Below are positions 57,701-62,000 of a stretch of DNA of 62,000 nt, piece by piece. Both the position numbers and the translations under genes were made by a program. How positions within the stretch are numbered: the stretch's first letter is position 1; every line of letters begins with the position of its first letter. The notes below the pieces were generated by a model. That model was not told where the DNA came from and ran no database searches. It saw only the letters and a program-made list of their open reading frames with translations. The DNA comes from Gnetum montanum (taxonomy: Eukaryota; Streptophyta; Gnetopsida; Gnetales; Gnetaceae): assembly GCA_015680685.1 (NCBI GenBank), contig MNCI01004199.1, positions 25,176-87,175 on the forward strand, read 5' to 3'.

Positions 57701-57718
57701 AGGCACCGTTGCTGGGGA
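57701..57718 (+). other. A3 primer binding site (tRNA-Asp)
   Basis: AGGCACCGTTGCTGGGGA, 15 of 18 matching the tRNA-Asp complement; one base after the LTR end. Confidence 0.85.
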
Positions 57719-57840
57719 CTAAGTGTTTGTGCGTTGAATAGAACATAGGATATCACTCACATCGTTGGGAGCCTAAATGAACCTTTGGGTTAATTAAAGA
57801 AAAATTTATATAATGGTAATTAGCACACTGATAAATAACA

Positions 57841-60300
57841 ATGTCTTCTTTTCATAAGAGTAACTCACCACCTAGGGATAATACAAAGAATAGTCAGCAA
57901 TCAAAAACACATAACCTAAATATGCTAGTTCCTCAAAAATATAGGGTGGAATATACTCATCCTGATGAGTATATTCCTAATTTTACCTTTATCCTCCATC
58001 AAGACAAACAACTGCAATGGAGAGATTTGCAAGGTAACATAGTATTACCTCCAGATCGGGTAGTCCCAAACATGCTTCTCCTTGCTCTGGCATAGATTGG
58101 CATGACATAGCTTTATGCTGAATACGTTGTAGCAAATTTTGACTCAAAGGATTATTATCCCATAGAAGCACAACGTTGTTGGGACTCAAGGTAGGAGAGC
58201 CAACATACACTGTTGAAGAGAAAAGATGTCCCGCACATCCTAAGTAAAATTGAAGATGGTGAACCACTCATAATGGGTTCTCTATTAAAAGATGTTTCCC
58301 CTCCTAATGATAGTGAGGAGGTGGGGTATCATAACCTATGATCCATAATACACAACCTTGGTTCTGATCCCTGTGAACACAACCTATTCACTGAAGGAAC
58401 AACAACATATAACAAGGACAGGCACTTAGATTGTCATCATGATCGGGGCTGAAACCATAGAAGAGAAGGTAGGAAACATCATCATGGCAATGGTTCTCCT
58501 TCTTCTTCTCCTTCATCTCATCACTCACCCTCTCCTTCCACATCTGGGCATAGCCATCACGAGCATAACAGTGAGGATAGAGGTAGGTGAAATGAGAGAC
58601 CTCGATGAGAGAGTCGAGAGAGAGGAGAAGGGAATGAACGAAGGGAAAGTAGGGAACAACGTAGACACCATAGATTTCATGAAAGAGATGATCATGATGA
58701 GCCCCTACTTTCCACCTAAAGCATGTTGAATATAATGGAGGCAGTAAGAATTCCAACAAGGCATCAAAAGGATAGTCAGATCAAACTCTTAGACATGAAT
58801 AATATTCCATGCTTCGAGGGGGGATACAACGTTGATCTGCAGCATCATTTCAGGAATTCCATGATGCCTGTGCCTTGTAGAACATAGAAAATGAGTGTCA
58901 AAAACTTAAGCTATTTCCCAGGATACTCATTAAGGAAGCAGAGAGTTGGTACTGGTCCTTAGAGTCAGAAACCATCAGGAGGTGGAGTACGATGTTAGAA
59001 CTCTTAAATGATAAATATCAGACGTACCCCAGAGTCTCTAACTTGCGTAAGTAGATCCAAGGATGGAAGAAAGATACTCATAAACCCTTGGATGTTGCCA
59101 TGGGCCACTACTATGCATTGTTACATCGTTGCCTGGGCCATGGTTACCCACAATAGGATCAACTCTACCACATCATAAATGGGCTAAGGTATGAAACCAG
59201 GAGAACCCTTGGGACTTATGCCCAAGGGAGACTATTAGAACTTAGATCCCATGAAATTCATTGCTTATTGGAACAATTAGCAAAAGAAGAAGGTGAACTA
59301 CGAAAAAGAGAGAGTGTGGAAGAATAAAACTGTGATCCCTCCCTTCGGAAGAAGGGAGTGAAATTTTGCGATGAAGAGGATGAGTCACCACTCAAAGAGT
59401 TGGTGAACAGAAAAACCTTACCAATTCAAAAACTAACAATAGAAGTATCGACTAAGATGGATCAATTGTGGGATTCCTTAGACTCTAGACTTGAAATTGT
59501 CTTGAAAATTGTAGAGGAGTCTAAGAAGGAATGAAGTAGTGACANACAACCAATGGCAAACACCCCAAAGGTTACCTTATCCCCATGGTAACCCAAGGCA
59601 GTTCCACCAACCGTTAACGTACTATCCAAGTGGAACTCCACCACAACCCATCAGACAGCATCAGCAGTGAAAATACCCATAGTCATTGGGGATGCCACCA
59701 CTGACACAACAGTACCCTTACCAGCAACCTGATCCTTATGGATATTATGTGCAGTAGTTAGTTTCTCCAAGTAACTCTATGAGTCACACAACTCCCCAAC
59801 GTTACTACCAAGTTTGGGTGTACTTTAGGAGGACTCCTTCTCCTCTAAGAGGTACCCCACATACTTACCATCCTCCAAATCCATCTACACCTCTTCCACC
59901 TATAGTTCCCATACAACATACTCCAACAATGCAAGGGGAACTCCCTACTCAACCGTAGCAACATAACGCTATGAGAGCTGTAAACATTCAACCCGCTACT
60001 GGTTCTAACAACTGTAAAAAGAGAAGACCTTTCTTTAGAACCAGAATCCTAGACAAGCTCTTACAACAATAAGCAGTTGAGTCTAGGTACACTCCTCCAC
60101 CATCTAACACTTTGGAGCACCCTTCAGTCCAACAATAGAGTTGTATGCATATCGTAACCAACTAGATCAAGGTAGGCCACCTTCCCAGGAAACTATCTAA
60201 CCCTGGGAGTCCCTTAATCTATTTACAAATCACCAGGAACAAATCACATAAGACTCTTCTTGACTCATGTTCTGGGATCAACTTAATTTCATGAGAAATG
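57841..60300 (+). pseudogene. A3 gag
   Basis: ATG 57,841 (MSSFHKSNSPPRDNTK...), the first 84 codons open, with VEYTHPDEYIPNFTFILHQD. Then a Ser/His/Arg-rich hinge, and the core KLKLFPRILIKEAESWYWSL, RRWSTMLELLNDKYQTYPRV. Then KFCDEEDESPLKELVNRKTL and a Pro/Gln-rich tail. Frame changes occur around the hinge and core; stops are mostly TAG. An ambiguous base lies near 59,545. Confidence 0.8.
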
Positions 60301-60714
60301 TATCAAGCCTAGAACTTGTCCCAACTTAAGAAGAGCAACATTCAAGTAGAGCTGGCAGACCAGTCCATCACCATTCCCTTGGGATTGGTGGAGGACATTA
60401 TTACCACTGTAGGTGGTTGGTCCTACCCAGCTGACTTCCTGGTGATAGAAGTTAACAACAACGAAGGGGACTTCCCAATTATAATGGGAAAGCCATGGCT
60501 AAGTACAGTAGATGCATGCCTTAGGATTCATGATCTTTCCTTACAAATATCTAAGATAAACATTTATGGAAAGATTGAGAAGAAGAAAGTTCTATGCATA
60601 ACATACAGTGACTCAGAGGGTGATGACATGGAAGAATGTTCAGCATCTCTTCCATGTAATTGGGGTGTCCAAGAAACACAAATTCAAAGGTGCCTGTATG
60701 TAGCAACCACATAA
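60226..60714 (+). pseudogene. A3 protease and linker
   Basis: TLLDSCSGINLIS keeps the catalytic Asp but has SCSG in place of LGSG. Then KKSNIQVELADQSITIPLGL, GWSYPADFLVIEVN and IIMGKPWLSTV, open from 60,316 to 60,714. The linker VLCITYSDSEGDDM matches the equivalent region of A2. Best preserved protease among the Athila copies in its C-terminal part. Confidence 0.8.
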
Positions 60715-60955
60715 GTAGTGGACACCTTATGATTAACAGCTACTAGAAAGAGCAAACCAATATGCACGAAATGAACTGAGGAAACAACTCATGTTAACAA
60801 CAGAGGCATAGATACATTGGAGTATGAGCGTCGCCAACTTTCATCCCTTAATCTGAGAACATCAGTGGGAAGAAGTTGGACACTTTTACGAAATTCAAAT
60901 AGACACTCATTATTTTAAATCTCTCCCTTGCAATTCAATCATGGGGGAGATGGCC
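60715..60955 (+). other. A3 pol deletion scar
   Basis: Linker text (GAGTATGAGCGTCGCCAACT, compare A1 5,085-5,105) passes at about 60,870-60,900 into the terminal pol block (TTCAATCATGGGGGAGATGG). Compared with A1 nearly 3 kb, RT to INT, is absent. Confidence 0.75.
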
Positions 60956-62000
60956 ACCTATGCTGATCATTAGAGGCCCTCAGTTCTTTTTAGTTTTTGT
61001 TTTGCACATTTTTGTTTTTCACATTTTTGTTTTACATGTTTTTCTCTTACAAATTTTTGTTTTACAACTTTATTTAACTTTTCTTGTTTTTGTTTTACAA
61101 ATTTCTTTAACTTTTCTTATATTTTTTTCAACATCGTTATACTTATCCATTTTGTGTGTGTGTGTGTGTATGTGTGTGTGATCCACCCTATAAGTTTGTC
61201 ACCCAATAAGTGTTCTTCCTGATGGCATGAACTTTTTTATTATTGATTGCCAATGTTTTGTTTTTACCTTTAAGTCATGATGTTGATACTAAGGTATGTT
61301 TCTTTTGATATGATAGGAAATGAGTTCACTTCATCCATCCATCCACCAATTTCTATGGTCTCTCTTAGCTTGGAAATGTACAGTTCCTTTCATAATAAAA
61401 ACTTTAATGAATCGGTGACTAGGCATTTCTCAAACTAAGGAAGGACTCAAGGATTGAAAAGGGTGTGACTTCAAGGGAACTTGATGCATTTGTGTCAGCC
61501 ATTCTCTTGGGTGCTTGAATATTTTCTCTTTAAGTTTTCTTACCATTCTGATGTTACCCAATTATCGGGAAGCTGAGAAAATAAAAATAATAAGTCTTTG
61601 CATAGTGTGGTTCTCACGCATACAAATACAAAACACAAAAAAAAAGGAAAATAAAAGAAAAAGTGAGAATTCAAAGCACACCCCTTAGAAAAAATAATCC
61701 CTTGGGCTACAAGCACTAATTATGGAACCAAAAATGTTTCCTCTAACTAAGGCCCTCCTCGCTTCCCATTCTCTCCTTATTTGTTAAGTTGGAATGGTGG
61801 TGGCTCTTTGGAGATTTATTCTTGTTACTCAAGTGGATGGTTTGGCTGAATGCATTGATGTGAAGTCACTGGATGTGGTTGGTTTGAGGTCAAATTTGGA
61901 ATGAGATTTGCCAAGTCACATTAATCATGAAACACACAAGGGGCTGTAAACCATCTTGTTATTGGGATTCCATTCCATTCTCTTCTCTCCATCCATCTCT
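60956..62000 (+). other. A3 pol-env spacer
   Basis: T-rich start with repeated TTTTTGTTTTACA-like words (the hydrophobic frame at 60,960 is this text, not a gene), then a (TG)n run at 61,153-61,180. One AATTCAAAGCACACCCCTTAG unit follows at 61,595-61,690 and the CTAAGGCCCTC block, as in the A1 spacer. No gene. Confidence 0.65.
61153..61180 (+). repeat. (TG)n microsatellite
   Basis: TG dinucleotide run with one TA interruption. Confidence 0.9.

Larger units (their letters stand above)
56895..62000 (+). mobile_element. A3: Athila-like element with deleted pol (continues past window)
   Basis: 5' LTR, Asp primer site, gag and PR as in A1 and A2, but RT, RNase H and INT are missing: the linker after PR runs within about 100 bp into the end of pol (TCATGGGGGAGATGG) and the spacer. 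Env-like ORF and 3' LTR would lie beyond 62,000. Fewer stops than A1. A3 shares CTATAAATAAGAGGC with the A2 LTR and its R-U5 text with A1. Confidence 0.85.

Noticed and set aside
58388-58759. 123-codon minus-strand frame
   Set aside because: Opposite strand of the Ser/His-rich hinge of A3 gag.
60960-61181. Hydrophobic 73-codon frame, possible membrane protein
   Set aside because: T-rich spacer text beginning with the end of pol; low complexity, ending in a TG microsatellite.
1-62000. tRNA, rRNA, riboswitch or intact host gene
   Set aside because: None found by eye; no conserved plant protein frame outside retroelements.

Overview
The window looks like gene-poor, heterochromatic nuclear DNA of a seed plant. 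I see no intact host gene, tRNA, rRNA, operon or prokaryotic signal. Nearly all of it is explained by nested, decayed Ty3/gypsy LTR retrotransposons of two lineages. One is Athila-like: tRNA-Asp primer site, gag-pol polyprotein, large env-like ORF downstream of pol. The other is Tat/Ogre-like: YVDD reverse transcriptase and a second, archaeal-type RNase H. Long reading frames survive but are broken mainly by stop codons, mostly TAG, as expected from C-to-T change at methylated CAG and CGA sites. Genus and species cannot be told from the sequence.

Layout. The oldest layer is T2, a Tat-type fragment on the minus strand. Its gag is at 55.0-55.5 kb and its protease at 30.3-31.0 kb. Facing the protease is an intron-bearing plus-strand pseudogene (about 300-797, continued at 27,295-29,855). 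Three elements inserted into T2. A1 (798-27,294, Athila-like, plus strand) split the intron-bearing gene. T1 (about 31.87-54.715 kb, Tat/Ogre-like, plus strand) separated T2's gag from its protease. A3 (56,895 to beyond the window, Athila-like, plus strand, pol deleted) lies upstream of T2's gag. A2 (8,032-21,130, Athila-like, minus strand, complete 13.1 kb) later inserted into the end of A1's pol. M1 (36,251-37,971), a tiny LTR element with a 74-bp interior and a perfect target duplication, inserted into T1's gag. By eye, divergence between LTR pairs fits this order: M1 least, A2 roughly a tenth, A1 and T1 much more.

How the parts work together. In A1 and A2 the order is LTR, Asp primer site, gag-PR-RT-RNaseH-INT, a long untranslated spacer, an env-like ORF of about 951 codons, polypurine tract, LTR. 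The spacer carries a palindrome cluster and TATA box resembling those in the LTR U3, and the env-like ATG sits directly behind a splice acceptor or its one-base decay product. This suggests separate, spliced expression of the env-like protein. In T1, gag-PR is separated from RT-RNaseH-aRNaseH-INT by about 10 kb. That stretch holds an antisense pseudogene with about seven GT-AG introns, a 29-bp minisatellite and a tandem array of about 370-bp period. T2 repeats the first half of this plan. This convergent arrangement, gag-PR facing a spliced antisense gene, is the most interesting signal in the window.

Limits: lineage calls, element ends and exon limits were read by eye without alignments; divergence values are impressions. 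Single ambiguous bases (n) occur near 46,351, 53,610 and 59,545.
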